Shown piece after piece: positions 44,144-53,694 of a stretch of 64,000 nucleotides of DNA. The notes below the pieces were generated by a model, which saw nothing but the letters and a program-made list of their open reading frames with translations, was not told where the DNA came from and did no database searches. This DNA comes from Neobacillus mesonae (GTDB lineage Bacteria > Bacillota > Bacilli > Bacillales > Cytobacillaceae). Both the position numbers and the translations under genes were made by a program. Each line of letters begins with the position of its first letter. Position 1 is the first letter of the stretch. The DNA lies in contig NZ_KV440949.1 in NCBI RefSeq assembly GCF_001636315.1, forward strand, positions 5,722,084 through 5,786,083, given 5' to 3'.

Positions 44144-45040
44144 GTGAATTTTCACATACAACAAGCTGTTAGAGCGTTTATTTTGCTATGTTTTTCCGTC
44201 ATGCTTTTTAAATTGCATTATACAGGTGAAATCTTAAAGTTTATTAACCCTAAATATGAAGGACTAAGCCAGTCCGCTTCCGTTTTATTTTTAATTTTGT
44301 TTTTTATCCAAATCACGAGAATATGGTCCACTACGAGACATAGCCATCACCACAATTGTGATCACGATGACCATTGCTGTCATCATGACCATGGTGATTC
44401 TCAAATTAATACAAAAAAGGTAATTGCCTATGTCATAATTGCTTTTCCTTTGGCCACCGGGTTCCTGCTTCCTGCTAAGGTGCTTGATGCCTCCATCGTA
44501 GATAAAAAAGGTGGTATGGCTGTTTTAACCAATCAAAAGAAAACAAAAAAAGAGAATATTGGTGACGACCAAAAAGATCTTACATCACAACATTCCAAAG
44601 TGATAGATCCTAAAATAATTTCGGAAAAGGAATATGAAGAAATTAAACAAATCTTAGAACAAAGCCACTTGATTAAAATGAAGGACAATGTATACTCCGT
44701 CTATTATGAGGAAATCGATAACAATCCTGATAAATTTAAAGGAAGAGAAATCGAATTAAAGGGGTTTGTTTATAAAGAAGACGAGTTTAAACAGGACCAA
44801 TTAGTAATTGCAAGGTTTTCTATTACCCACTGTGTTGCAGATGCTGGTATAATTGGATTTTTATCGGAGTTCAAAGATGCCTCCAGCGTTGAGGAAAATA
44901 CATGGATTGAGGCAAGAGGAGTTTTAGATATCAGTACCTTTAACGGTGCCGAGCTTCCTATTATAAAAATTACAAAATGGAAGGAAATTAAGGAACCTAA
45001 TCAACCTTATATTTATCCGATTAATGTTAAGATATTTTAA
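44144..45040 (+). CDS. YcgQ-like (TIGR03943) permease subunit with His/Cys-rich loop
   Basis: A 298-residue protein with two N-terminal membrane helices, then a metal-rich loop near residues 68-85 (HHHNCDHDDHCCHHDHGD), a third helix and a large C-terminal soluble domain with FVYKEDEF and RFSITHCVADAG. The TIGR03943 family always accompanies a YcgR-type permease, as here 12 bases upstream. The start is GTG 44144 behind AGGGGGAG. The His/Cys loop would bind zinc, matching Zur control of the operon. Confidence 0.8.
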   Translation: MNFHIQQAVRAFILLCFSVMLFKLHYTGEILKFINPKYEGLSQSASVLFLILFFIQITRIWSTTRHSHHHNCDHDDHCCHHDHGDSQINTKKVIAYVIIAFPLATGFLLPAKVLDASIVDKKGGMAVLTNQKKTKKENIGDDQKDLTSQHSKVIDPKIISEKEYEEIKQILEQSHLIKMKDNVYSVYYEEIDNNPDKFKGREIELKGFVYKEDEFKQDQLVIARFSITHCVADAGIIGFLSEFKDASSVEENTWIEARGVLDISTFNGAELPIIKITKWKEIKEPNQPYIYPINVKIF

Positions 45041-45349
45041 ATTTCTCCAAAAATACTAACTAGTGAAGGCAAAAAACAAAGAAAAACAATTTTTAAGCAA
45101 AACTTACAGCATTTTAGCTAGTTTTTTATTGGGAGCTATTTCAGGAATCTAGCCCTTTAAAGTAGAAGTGGCACAAGGATTATTCTATTCTTGCGCACGA
45201 CTAGTATAAGCTACCGCCTATTTGTTTGTTCGAGTACTCCATTAAGGCTGTTTTGCTTTCTTTTCACATTAACTATCAAACAAATATGTTGTTAATTAAC
45301 ACATACCTGAGTTACTCCATACAATATTCAAAAAATGGAGTTGAACCTT
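45041..45349. other. Region with a decayed frame
   Basis: A plus-strand frame from about 45066 (KNKEKQFLSKTYSILASFLL) continues through two stops as PFKVEVAQGLFYSCARLV and ATAYLFVRV. It looks like a broken membrane-protein gene; family unknown. Confidence 0.35.
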
Positions 45350-45685
45350 ATGGCAAGATGGATTGACGTATCAACTTCAAAACATCAATTAAAACTTTTT
45401 GATCGTCACAAGCTTATAAAAACTTACCCAATAGCAGTTGGAAAGATATTGTCACCAACCCCATCAGGAACATACACAATTATAAATAAACAAAGCAATC
45501 CCGGCGGACCATTTGGAGTGCTTTGGATGGGATTATCAAAACCTCATTATGGTATACACGGAACAAATAACCCATCTTCTATCGGTAAGAACGTATCACA
45601 TGGATGTATTAGAATGTTTAATCATGATGTTCTAGAATTATCATCTAGAGTTCAAATTGGTACTAAAGTTTTTATTCATAAATGA
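45350..45685 (+). CDS. Small L,D-transpeptidase (YkuD domain)
   Basis: A 111-residue single YkuD domain without signal peptide or LysM. The catalytic motif HGTNNPSSIGKNVSHGCIRM is complete, with His, Ser, Cys and Arg in place. The start ATG 45350 has GGAG nine bases upstream; a start 15 bases earlier overlaps that site. Such enzymes make 3-3 cross-links or attach proteins to peptidoglycan, and in spore formers short forms act on the spore cortex or coat. Sporulation use is inference. Confidence 0.85.
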   Translation: MARWIDVSTSKHQLKLFDRHKLIKTYPIAVGKILSPTPSGTYTIINKQSNPGGPFGVLWMGLSKPHYGIHGTNNPSSIGKNVSHGCIRMFNHDVLELSSRVQIGTKVFIHK

Positions 45686-46989
45686 ATTTGTTATCTCGAC
45701 CCTTCACAGCATATTTTTGTGTCTAAAACTTCGTTGTGTGCATCGTTGAATATTTCTAAAATAGTGAATTGTGAAGAAAGATTAGAAGGAATGCTTCCAT
45801 CAATTATTCAATCAGCTATAGACATTCTTACTTCTGAAAAAGAGCTATATGGCAGACTGCGGGAATCGTGCAAAAGCAAAGCGATTTTATCATAATAAAA
45901 AATAATAGCTCCTAATACGGAGTTAATTTGCTTAAGATTGCACAATGTCAACATCATTTCAACACGGGCCTTCACCTTGCCATTACGGAGCTAATATCAG
46001 TCTTTTATGTCATCAACAAACAATACTGGATAATGTTATTGATATTCAACAAACCTGCCCTTATCTACAGTAAGAAGGCGTCTTTTTGATATGCCCCTAC
46101 ACAAAAAGGGATTAGATTGTGGTAAGATAAAAAGATTGTGAAATTCATCACTTAAACTAGCAAGGGCGTTCTACAATCAATGGAAACACCTTTTTCTTAT
46201 TGAACGGGGAGTTTAGTTGAAGAGAGGTTTTTAACTTGTATTCGACAATCGGGCCATATGTGGAACAACTCATTTTATGAAAATTAGATATCTATTCTAA
46301 ATTTTAAAGGAGATTGTGTAATTATGTACTTAATGTAACGAGGCTTTAGTTCAACAAGAAGACCATCACATCATAAATTTTAGAAAATAAAAAAAAGAAT
46401 CTTCAGTTGAAAATTCTTATTTAAAAGCTAGGCTATTCATCGTAATGTTATAACTCATTTACGTCAATTTTTCAAATTGTACTTTCAGTGAGAGTAACAC
46501 TAAGGTTATTCATTATGAACAGACTCCTATATAAATTTTAAATTGGTAAAAAATCTTCTAATTGCAAACATAGTTATTATTAACTTAGACAAGTTTTTTT
46601 ATTCAACCACCTAATTTGGTGAGCTGTTATATACATTTCTATTGTTAACATTATTATTTTGCAGTTTTAATCTTCAGCAATCGGACGCTTTTCTTTAATA
46701 AGAGGCATCTTTTTACATTGCTCCTGATTCTGGAATAACTTATTTGAGAGATTGGATTATGTTTAAAGTTTAGAAGAGTTGTGAAGGTTTCTATTTAAAC
46801 GAACAGATGCTTAAGTTAAATAAGGTTTCAGTAATCATAATAACAAAACTCGCCAATTTCTATGGCGAGTTTTGTTTTTTATATACCAATAACGATTTCA
46901 GAACGAATTTCATTTCGCCATGTATTTTAGAAAAGACCTCAGAACGGACCTTTTAAGAATAAACCCAGATACTTTCTTACAAATATTAA
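45686..46989. other. Long intergenic region with decayed fragments
   Basis: About 1.3 kb without an intact gene. A short plus-strand frame at 45730-45895 (CASLNISKIVNCEERLEGML then IIQSAIDI) resembles the end of an IclR-type regulator. A bidirectional terminator lies at 46845-46880. The rest is AT-rich with no pattern I can identify. Confidence 0.4.
46845..46880. terminator. Bidirectional terminator
   Basis: AAAACTCGCCA pairs with TGGCGAGTTTT around ATTTCTA; T runs occur on the plus strand (GTTTTTT). It closes the right end of the decayed region; on the minus strand it can also end the flavoprotein transcript 110 bases downstream of its stop. Confidence 0.8.
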
Positions 46990-48489
46990 TTAGTAAACTA
47001 CATTCCCTTTCCGCTCTAACGAATACCTGGCTGCCGATTCACCTGCTAACTTTCCAAAGACCGCGCCAGACATTAGGCCTGATCCTCCAGGGTAATTTTC
47101 ATAAAAGAGACCACCCACCATTTCACCTGCTGCATATAGGCCCTTAATAGCATTCCCTTCCTTATTTAATACTTCACCTGTCGGGCTGACATGGACTCCC
47201 CCAAATGTAAAAGTGATTCCGCAGGTGACAGGGTAAGCATAGAAAGGTGCTTCGTCTAAGCGTAAAGCCCAATTCGTTTTTGGAGGCGTAATCCTAACGG
47301 TTCCTTTATGATCTTTTACGGTTGGATTGTATTCCCCCTCTTGGACTGCTTCATTGTATTCAAGGATAGTTTTTAAAAACTGTTCCTTATTCACATCCAT
47401 TTGATCCGCTAATTCTTCCAGCGTATTCGCCTCATATACGGTCGCTTCTTCTAGATTGTACTCTTTACGTAACATGGAGCGTACCTTCGCATCAAATAAT
47501 TGGTAGGCTATCTGATCTGGCTGTTTTAATACTTCTCTTCCGTATTTGGCGTAGGTATAATTTCGGAAATCTGCCCCTTCATCAACAAATCGCTCGCCAT
47601 TTTTATTAATTAAAATACCAATTGGAAAGGAAGATTTCTTATAAATATCACCTGGCTTGTTAAAATCTCCTACTTTTGGTGCGTTAAGATCTGTACCAAT
47701 GGAATGGCAACCTGACCAATCTCCATACCTTTGCGCACCCAGAGCCAATGCCATAGAAAGGCCATCCCCTGTATTAAATTCTGTTCCACGTACAATGGCT
47801 GATCCCCATTCCAATCCAATATATTGGGTACGCATTTGTTTATTGGCTTCAAAACCTCCACACGCCAATATAACGCATCCCGTGTTGACCATTACGGCTT
47901 CCTCTCCTCGTTGAACGAGGATGCCTTTCAATTGATCATCTTCAGCCAATAGTTTGATTGCCTGAGATTCATACCAAATATCAATTCCTAACTCTTTTGC
48001 CCGATCATTTAATTGCTGGACAAGACCGACACCTTTATTATGGGTTTTCACTGGAAGTCCACCCCAAAAATGGTGTTTCCCCTCATTTTTATATGATTGA
48101 TTTTCATAGTTTAATTCAAATTCAACACCATGGCTCTGCATCCAAGCAATCGTCTCAAAAGACTTTGATACAAGTTGATTCGCTAATTCTGGATCACTTT
48201 TCCCCTCTGTCACTCTCATCAAATCATGATAGTAATCGCTTTCTGAATAAACCGGCATATTAATTTGTTCAGCTTCTTCATCCGTAATACTAGGAATGAC
48301 TTTTCTTATTTCTTCTATTCCTTGGTAAGCAAATCGAATGGCTCCATCCGTAAAAAATGAATTTCCTCCTCTTTTATTCATAGGTGCTTTTTCAAGAACC
48401 AGGACGTTCACTCCCTTTTCTCGAGATGAAATGGCCGCACAAAGTGCCGCATTCCCTGCCCCAACTACAACAACATCATAATTTATCAT
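46990..48489 (-). CDS. tcuA: FAD-dependent tricarballylate dehydrogenase-like protein, TcuA type
   Basis: A 499-residue flavoprotein of the fumarate reductase/succinate dehydrogenase family. DVVVVGAGNAALCAAISSRE binds FAD, RGGNSFFTDGAIR and HGVEFELN follow, and FGGVHVSPTGEVLN and YPGGSGLMSGAVFG are C-terminal FAD contacts. Its closest pattern is TcuA, which oxidises tricarballylate to cis-aconitate. No tcuB partner is present. It is divergent from a LysR-type regulator at 48673. ATG 48489 follows GGAGGAG. Other FAD-linked dehydrogenations of dicarboxylates are possible. Confidence 0.75.
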   Translation of the reverse strand: MINYDVVVVGAGNAALCAAISSREKGVNVLVLEKAPMNKRGGNSFFTDGAIRFAYQGIEEIRKVIPSITDEEAEQINMPVYSESDYYHDLMRVTEGKSDPELANQLVSKSFETIAWMQSHGVEFELNYENQSYKNEGKHHFWGGLPVKTHNKGVGLVQQLNDRAKELGIDIWYESQAIKLLAEDDQLKGILVQRGEEAVMVNTGCVILACGGFEANKQMRTQYIGLEWGSAIVRGTEFNTGDGLSMALALGAQRYGDWSGCHSIGTDLNAPKVGDFNKPGDIYKKSSFPIGILINKNGERFVDEGADFRNYTYAKYGREVLKQPDQIAYQLFDAKVRSMLRKEYNLEEATVYEANTLEELADQMDVNKEQFLKTILEYNEAVQEGEYNPTVKDHKGTVRITPPKTNWALRLDEAPFYAYPVTCGITFTFGGVHVSPTGEVLNKEGNAIKGLYAAGEMVGGLFYENYPGGSGLMSGAVFGKLAGESAARYSLERKGNVVY

Positions 48490-48672
48490 TTATATCTCCT
48501 CCTCCATTGACTTATAAATCTAGTTTATTTCGATTTTACCGATAAATAAAATACCGTAATTTTATTTAGATTCATAAATTTTTTTTATAGATGTGTTGAG
48601 GAACTTTACAGATGATGTTAAGATTCCTGTATACTTAATATTTAGAATATTGCAGACTGAGAGGTATATAAA

Positions 48673-49539
48673 TTGGACGAAAAAGATTGGAGAATTCTTC
48701 AAACCGTTTATCAGGAGAGAAATATTACAAAGGCTGCTGAGCGTTTATACATATCTCAGCCGGCTCTAACCTACCGAATTAAACAATTAGAGGAAGAATT
48801 TAATGTAAGAATTCTTTTAAGAGGTAAAAGAGGAGTCGAATTTACACCAGAAGGAAATCATCTAGTACTCTATTCAAATAAAATGTTGGCCGATTTGAGA
48901 AAAACGAAGGAACACTTGGAAAATATGGATACCAAAATTAGAGGAACATTAAGATTAGGGGTTGCAAGTATTTTTGCACGATATGAGTTACCAGAGATCT
49001 TAAGTGCCTTCTTAAAAGAATATCCAGACGTTGAAATTATCTTAAAAACCGGATGGAGCGCCGATATGCATAATTTACTTCAGAAGGAAGAGACACATGT
49101 CGGAATTATTCGGGGAAATTATAATTGGCCCGGGAAGAAGTATTTGCTTAATGAGGAAAAATTATTTGTTGTTTCTAAAAATAAAATTAATATAGAGGAC
49201 CTCCCTGAATTGTCAAGAATTAACTACAAAACAGATCTTACATTAAAAACAATAACAGATACCTGGTGGCAAGAAACATTTGATACCCCACCTAAATATA
49301 CGATGGAGGTCGACCGGATTGACACCTGTATTGAGATGGTGTTACACGGACTTGGATTCGCGGTAGTTCCTGAGATTTCCTTAAAAGGCTATCATCAATT
49401 ACATAGAATTGAAGTTTCATCCAAAAATAAGAGTGAATTCTCTAGAAGGACTTGGCTGATTTTTAATGAGAATTCCCTAGAATTATCCATTGTAAAGGCA
49501 TTCGTAGATTTTATTCTTAAACGGGAAAAAAACGAATAA
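48673..49539 (+). CDS. LysR-family transcriptional regulator
   Basis: A 288-residue LysR protein. The HTH (RNITKAAERLYISQPALTYR) is at residues 15-35 and the effector domain begins near 90 (LRLGVASIFARYELPEI). The start is TTG 48673 behind GAGAGG. It faces away from the TcuA-like gene across a 183-base region, the classic divergent arrangement of a regulator with its target. The effector could be the tricarboxylate used by the cluster. Confidence 0.85.
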   Translation: MDEKDWRILQTVYQERNITKAAERLYISQPALTYRIKQLEEEFNVRILLRGKRGVEFTPEGNHLVLYSNKMLADLRKTKEHLENMDTKIRGTLRLGVASIFARYELPEILSAFLKEYPDVEIILKTGWSADMHNLLQKEETHVGIIRGNYNWPGKKYLLNEEKLFVVSKNKINIEDLPELSRINYKTDLTLKTITDTWWQETFDTPPKYTMEVDRIDTCIEMVLHGLGFAVVPEISLKGYHQLHRIEVSSKNKSEFSRRTWLIFNENSLELSIVKAFVDFILKREKNE

Positions 49540-49591
49540 GGCACACGAATCAAATCTGATTCGTGTACTCCCATTATCGTTAGGTTAACCA

Positions 49592-50701
49592 TTATTTTGT
49601 CATACTTATTTCTTTTTTCGTTATTCGCCGCTCTAGAAATTTAAAAACTGTTGGTAACACCGTGATGACAACGCCGATTCGAAGCACCTGCACGACCACG
49701 ACGAAGGTAGAATCTGCATCTAGCGCAACAGCAGTAGCTGCCATTTCCGCAATCCCACCTGGCGCGAATGCTAAAATAGCTGTAATCCAACTAATATCGG
49801 TTACTTTTGACATCACGGTTGCACAAAGCGCCATCACCATAATTAGCCCCACTGATCCAAGTGAACCGACTAATAATGTCCGTTTGATTCCAACAAACAT
49901 TCGACTCGTAAATCGTGAGCCGATGCTGACTCCAATTAATAGCTGTGATATGACGAGGAGCCAGTGCGGCCAATAAATGACTGTAAAGCTTTCCTTATAC
50001 AGACCACCTATCGCCTGCCAAATGGCTACCACGATCATACTGCCTAGCAGCCATGGAGTAGGGAATTTTAAATATTTCGCTAGGAATGAACCGCCAACAG
50101 AAAGAAGCACTACTAACCCCATCCAAAAAAGTTGATGTGCCCCCACTGACGCATCACTAGCGATTACACTGGTATGAAGCTCTTCACTGCTGTTCGTCCA
50201 ATAAATGGCTAAAAGCGGAACCGTACCAATCACTAATAGAACTCGGATGATTTGAATGATACTAACTAAAGCAGGATTCGCCCCTATTTCTTCGGCAAAA
50301 ATAGGCATGACTGAAATCCCGCCAGGTGCGGTTCCAATAAAACTTGTTAAGAAATCCGTTTGACTAAATCGCCATAAAAAATACCCGGAAAGAAGGGAAA
50401 ATAGAATGGATACTAGGAGGATAGTGATGACATAAAGCCAATTCTCAATAAATAGGTGGAAAACGCCCGTATTCATTTTTTGTCCTAATTCTACCCCCAA
50501 TATCCATTGACCGATAAACATCCAGTATTTAGGAACTCCTAGTGACCCCTCGGCAGGGTGAATCCAAGACGGGATCCAAAGAGAAAAGATTCCACCAATC
50601 AGGAATGCCCCTATCATCCAACCAACAGAAATGCCTGTTAAAGAAACAAAATACCCGGAGAGGATACAGAGTAACAAAATATAAAGTCTTTTCTGATTCA
50701 C
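49592..50701 (-). CDS. AbrB-family transporter
   Basis: A 369-residue membrane protein with two five-helix repeats, recognisable as the AbrB/ammonia-monooxygenase-like family (TIGR03082): GYFVSLTGISVGWMIGAFL in the first and KYLKFPTPWLLGSMIV in the second, with TAPGGISVMP and FAPGGIAEMA in equivalent places. Family substrates are uncertain. Lies between the LysR gene and the ABC transporter on the minus strand; could import or export the carboxylate of the cluster. Confidence 0.8.
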   Translation of the reverse strand: MNQKRLYILLLCILSGYFVSLTGISVGWMIGAFLIGGIFSLWIPSWIHPAEGSLGVPKYWMFIGQWILGVELGQKMNTGVFHLFIENWLYVITILLVSILFSLLSGYFLWRFSQTDFLTSFIGTAPGGISVMPIFAEEIGANPALVSIIQIIRVLLVIGTVPLLAIYWTNSSEELHTSVIASDASVGAHQLFWMGLVVLLSVGGSFLAKYLKFPTPWLLGSMIVVAIWQAIGGLYKESFTVIYWPHWLLVISQLLIGVSIGSRFTSRMFVGIKRTLLVGSLGSVGLIMVMALCATVMSKVTDISWITAILAFAPGGIAEMAATAVALDADSTFVVVVQVLRIGVVITVLPTVFKFLERRITKKEISMTK

Positions 50702-50749
50702 CTATAAAAACCTTCTTCCTACCTCAGGAAATTTTCAATCCCCCCATTA

Positions 50750-50784
50750 AAAGGAAAAGTCTTGCAGCATTCACAAGACTTTTT
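50750..50784 (-). terminator. Terminator of the ABC transporter operon
   Basis: AAAAGTCTTG pairs with CAAGACTTTT; on the minus strand it is followed by CCTTTTAAT. Located 19 bases after the binding-protein gene. Confidence 0.75.
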
Positions 50785-50802
50785 CTACTCTATCCCTCCA
50801 TT

Positions 50803-51831
50803 TTATTGATTACTCTTTTCGGCAAACTCATTGTTAACAACCTTTTCAAAAGGCGCATTCACTCCTTCAAACTTAACATTCATCTCATATCCACTTTTGG
50901 TTATAACCGGTGTCCGTGCAAACGCTTCGAAGTTGTTTTCAAATGCGGCATCAAAGGTTACCTTATCAAGCTTATCAAATGATTTTCTGACTACCTCTTT
51001 CGCCTCTTCTTTATTCTCACTTATAAACTTTTCCGCTTTCGCAATCGCATTGGTCATTTTTTGGATTGTTTCCGGATTCTTTTTAATAAAATCTTTTTTT
51101 GTTAGTAATGTACTATGTGTAAACCCATCTAATTCTTTAATTTCGCCCTTCGACAGGTTTAGTAATAATATACCTTCATCACTAGTAATAGCTTGCTCAG
51201 ATGTCGGCGAAGAGAATACAAATGCCTGAATTTGATTATTCGTGAATGCCGGGAGAATGGCTTCGGCTTTTCCTAGAGGGACGATCGTTGCATCCTTATC
51301 CGGATTTAGATTTTGAGTTTTTAATAAATGACGAACTAAACGATCACTGCCGCCTCCTGGCTGTGTAATTCCAATGCTTAATCCCTTTAACGCTTTAATT
51401 TTCTCATCAATGGATGAATCTTCGGTCACACCCAGCTTCTGAGCCACATCTTTCCTAATCACCACATTAGATGCATATTGATTAATTAAAGAGGCAAATG
51501 CCTGTACGTCCTGACCTTTACTATTCACATCCATTACCACGGACAAGCCTGTTGCCCCAACCTCTGCTCCACCCCCTACTACTGCAGAAAGAACATTTGT
51601 AGATCCTCCGGCAATTGTTACTTCAACGTCCAAACCTTCTTCTTTAAAAAAGCCTTTCTCTTGGGCAACATAAATTGGTGTAAATAATAAGCTGGAAGAG
51701 GATTGAGCAATGGTTATTTTTTCTGCATTCCCCTTTTTTCCTGCTTCGTTTGAAGATTTTTCAGCACTACATGCCGATAACAATAACATACTAGTTAATA
51801 ACCCTGCTGCAAATGTTTTTACCCTACGCAT
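50803..51831 (-). CDS. NMT1/SsuA-type ABC transporter substrate-binding lipoprotein
   Basis: A 342-residue lipoprotein: signal with LLTSMLLLSACSAEKSS, then ITIAQSSSSLLFTPIYVAQE and GLDVEVTIAGGSTNVLSAVV, the nitrate/sulfonate/taurine-binding (SsuA/THI5) fold. The start is ATG 51831 with GGGGAG; the upstream extension has no ribosome site. It is the third gene of an operon with ATPase and permease. SsuA-like proteins bind sulfonates, pyrimidine precursors or carboxylates; next to TcuA and PrpF genes a tricarboxylate is possible. Confidence 0.85.
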   Translation of the reverse strand: MRRVKTFAAGLLTSMLLLSACSAEKSSNEAGKKGNAEKITIAQSSSSLLFTPIYVAQEKGFFKEEGLDVEVTIAGGSTNVLSAVVGGGAEVGATGLSVVMDVNSKGQDVQAFASLINQYASNVVIRKDVAQKLGVTEDSSIDEKIKALKGLSIGITQPGGGSDRLVRHLLKTQNLNPDKDATIVPLGKAEAILPAFTNNQIQAFVFSSPTSEQAITSDEGILLLNLSKGEIKELDGFTHSTLLTKKDFIKKNPETIQKMTNAIAKAEKFISENKEEAKEVVRKSFDKLDKVTFDAAFENNFEAFARTPVITKSGYEMNVKFEGVNAPFEKVVNNEFAEKSNQ

Positions 51832-51854
51832 AGATACTCCCCATTTCCTTTTGT

Positions 51855-52691
51855 TTAGTTTGATTGGTCCGTCTTCCAACGGAGGAAGCGTTTTTCAATT
51901 AATCCAGTAACAATGAAATTTAAGGCAATTGAAAATAACATGAGTATAATTAAGGCCGCAAAGGTGCCACCCGTGTCATATTGCCCAGCCGAATATTGAA
52001 TTAAGTAACCAACTCCTCTGTTCGAAGCCGTAATTTCACCAACAACGGCTCCAATTAAAGCGTAGGGAATAGATGTTCGTAGTCCAACCATGATCCACGT
52101 CAGTGCAGAAGGTAGAACCACTTTGAAAGTAATTTGTCTTTCAGAAGCTCCCATAATCCGAATATTTTCCAGCATATCTTTATCCACATTTCTAACACCT
52201 GCATAGGTATTGATAAATACTAAGAAAAACACTGTAACCGCTGCTAAGATTATTTTCATATCGATTCCAATTCCAAACCAAAGAATAAATAATGGTGCTA
52301 GCGCAATTTTAGGCAAGCTGTATAAAGACATAATGAAAGGTTCAAAAATTTTCGCGCCATATGTCCAGCGGCCAAGCAAAAATCCTACAATCCCCCCTGC
52401 CAATGCACCGAATACGAATCCTAGTAGCGTTTCTTGCACTGTGATGGATAGATGGTAAAACAATTCCCCACTTACCGTCCACTTGTAAATTGCTTGCATA
52501 ACATCAGTGGGAGAGCTAATCCAAAACTTATCTATCACTCTTCCAGATAAGAAATGCCAAATGAATAGAGTAAAAACGATGATAAATAGTCTAATAATAG
52601 AAAGTTTAATAAATTCCTTACGTTTCCTCATTTTTCTTTTGGAAAGGGCCTTTTTCTTTGACTGCTCAATAATAATTGCTTCTGAACTCAT
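51855..52691 (-). CDS. ABC transporter permease, SsuC type
   Basis: A 278-residue permease with six helices and a BPD_transp_1 core; the EAA-like loop reads GASERQITFKVVLPSA near residue 185. It overlaps the ATPase gene by four bases and precedes the binding-protein gene by 23 bases. A lysine-rich N-terminus (SKKKALSKRKMRKRK) precedes the first helix. Confidence 0.85.
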   Translation of the reverse strand: MSSEAIIIEQSKKKALSKRKMRKRKEFIKLSIIRLFIIVFTLFIWHFLSGRVIDKFWISSPTDVMQAIYKWTVSGELFYHLSITVQETLLGFVFGALAGGIVGFLLGRWTYGAKIFEPFIMSLYSLPKIALAPLFILWFGIGIDMKIILAAVTVFFLVFINTYAGVRNVDKDMLENIRIMGASERQITFKVVLPSALTWIMVGLRTSIPYALIGAVVGEITASNRGVGYLIQYSAGQYDTGGTFAALIILMLFSIALNFIVTGLIEKRFLRWKTDQSN

Positions 52692-53467
52692 ATACTAACC
52701 TCCAATTCAAATTCATCTTTTAATGCACTCCAAAGCGTTGTATGCGCTTTCGAGAATTCCGGCGATAGACGGATGTTATATACATCTCTTGGTCTAGGGA
52801 TATTTATTTTTTCAACCATTTTAATGGTCCCCGGGCGCTTACTGAATACCGCTACTCTATCGCCTAAAGAAACCGCTTCGTCAAGATCATGGGTAACAAA
52901 GATTATGGTTTTCTTTGTTTCCTTCCATATTTCTAATAATTTATCCTGCATGATTAACCTTAATTGAGCATCTAGTGCACCAAACGGTTCATCAAGCAGT
53001 AAGGTTTCTGGATTGTAGGCCAACAATTGAGCCAAACTTACCCGTTTTCGCATTCCACCGGAAAGCTCTTGAGGATAATGTTTTTCAAATCCATCCAGTC
53101 CTACCATTTCAATATAGCGTCTACATCTTTTTTCTCGTTCACTTCGACTGATCCCTTGGATTTCTAACCCGAGTTCCACATTTTTCATAACTGTTCGCCA
53201 AGGCAGCAGGTTATCCTTTTGGGTCATATATCCTACCTTCGTATTTACCTTGTTTACCGGCTTCCCATCGTACATGATGGATCCCTCATCGGCCGTCATT
53301 ATTCCAGCACACAAATTTAGCACCGTTGATTTCCCACAGCCGCTTGGACCAATTACTGTTAGAAACTCCCCTTTTTCAACCTCTAAATTAATGTTGCGTG
53401 TTGCCCAAAATGTTTCATCATTACGTTCAAATTGTTTGGATACACCGGAAAATTTTATTAGTGCCAT
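52688..53467 (-). CDS. ABC transporter ATP-binding protein, SsuB type
   Basis: A 259-residue ABC ATPase: GPSGCGKST (Walker A), LSGGMRKRVSLA (signature) and LLLDEPFGALD (Walker B), with VTHDLDEAVSLGDRVA. The start is ATG 53467, since the ATG three codons earlier is only two bases from the GGGG ribosome site. It is the first gene of the operon with permease and binding protein and faces away from the PrpF gene. Confidence 0.9.
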   Translation of the reverse strand: MALIKFSGVSKQFERNDETFWATRNINLEVEKGEFLTVIGPSGCGKSTVLNLCAGIMTADEGSIMYDGKPVNKVNTKVGYMTQKDNLLPWRTVMKNVELGLEIQGISRSEREKRCRRYIEMVGLDGFEKHYPQELSGGMRKRVSLAQLLAYNPETLLLDEPFGALDAQLRLIMQDKLLEIWKETKKTIIFVTHDLDEAVSLGDRVAVFSKRPGTIKMVEKINIPRPRDVYNIRLSPEFSKAHTTLWSALKDEFELEVSI

Positions 53468-53694
53468 TTTTAACATTTCCCCTTTCGCTATAGTAATAAC
53501 CTATCATAATTAAAATAAATTTTAAAATTTAAAAAATTTATAATAGTACATAAAAATAATCTATTTAAAAATTTAATCCATTTTCAATTTATTAATAAAT
53601 TTATTTTATAAACTATGATAAAAATCCTGTATTTTTCTTACTATCTTAATCCCGTTAAGCTAAATGTAAAATTATTAACAAGGTTGTGTTTAAA

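Noticed and set aside
45730..45895. IclR-family regulator gene
   Set aside because: Only a short C-terminal-like stretch without start, HTH or ribosome site; mentioned as a possible remnant.
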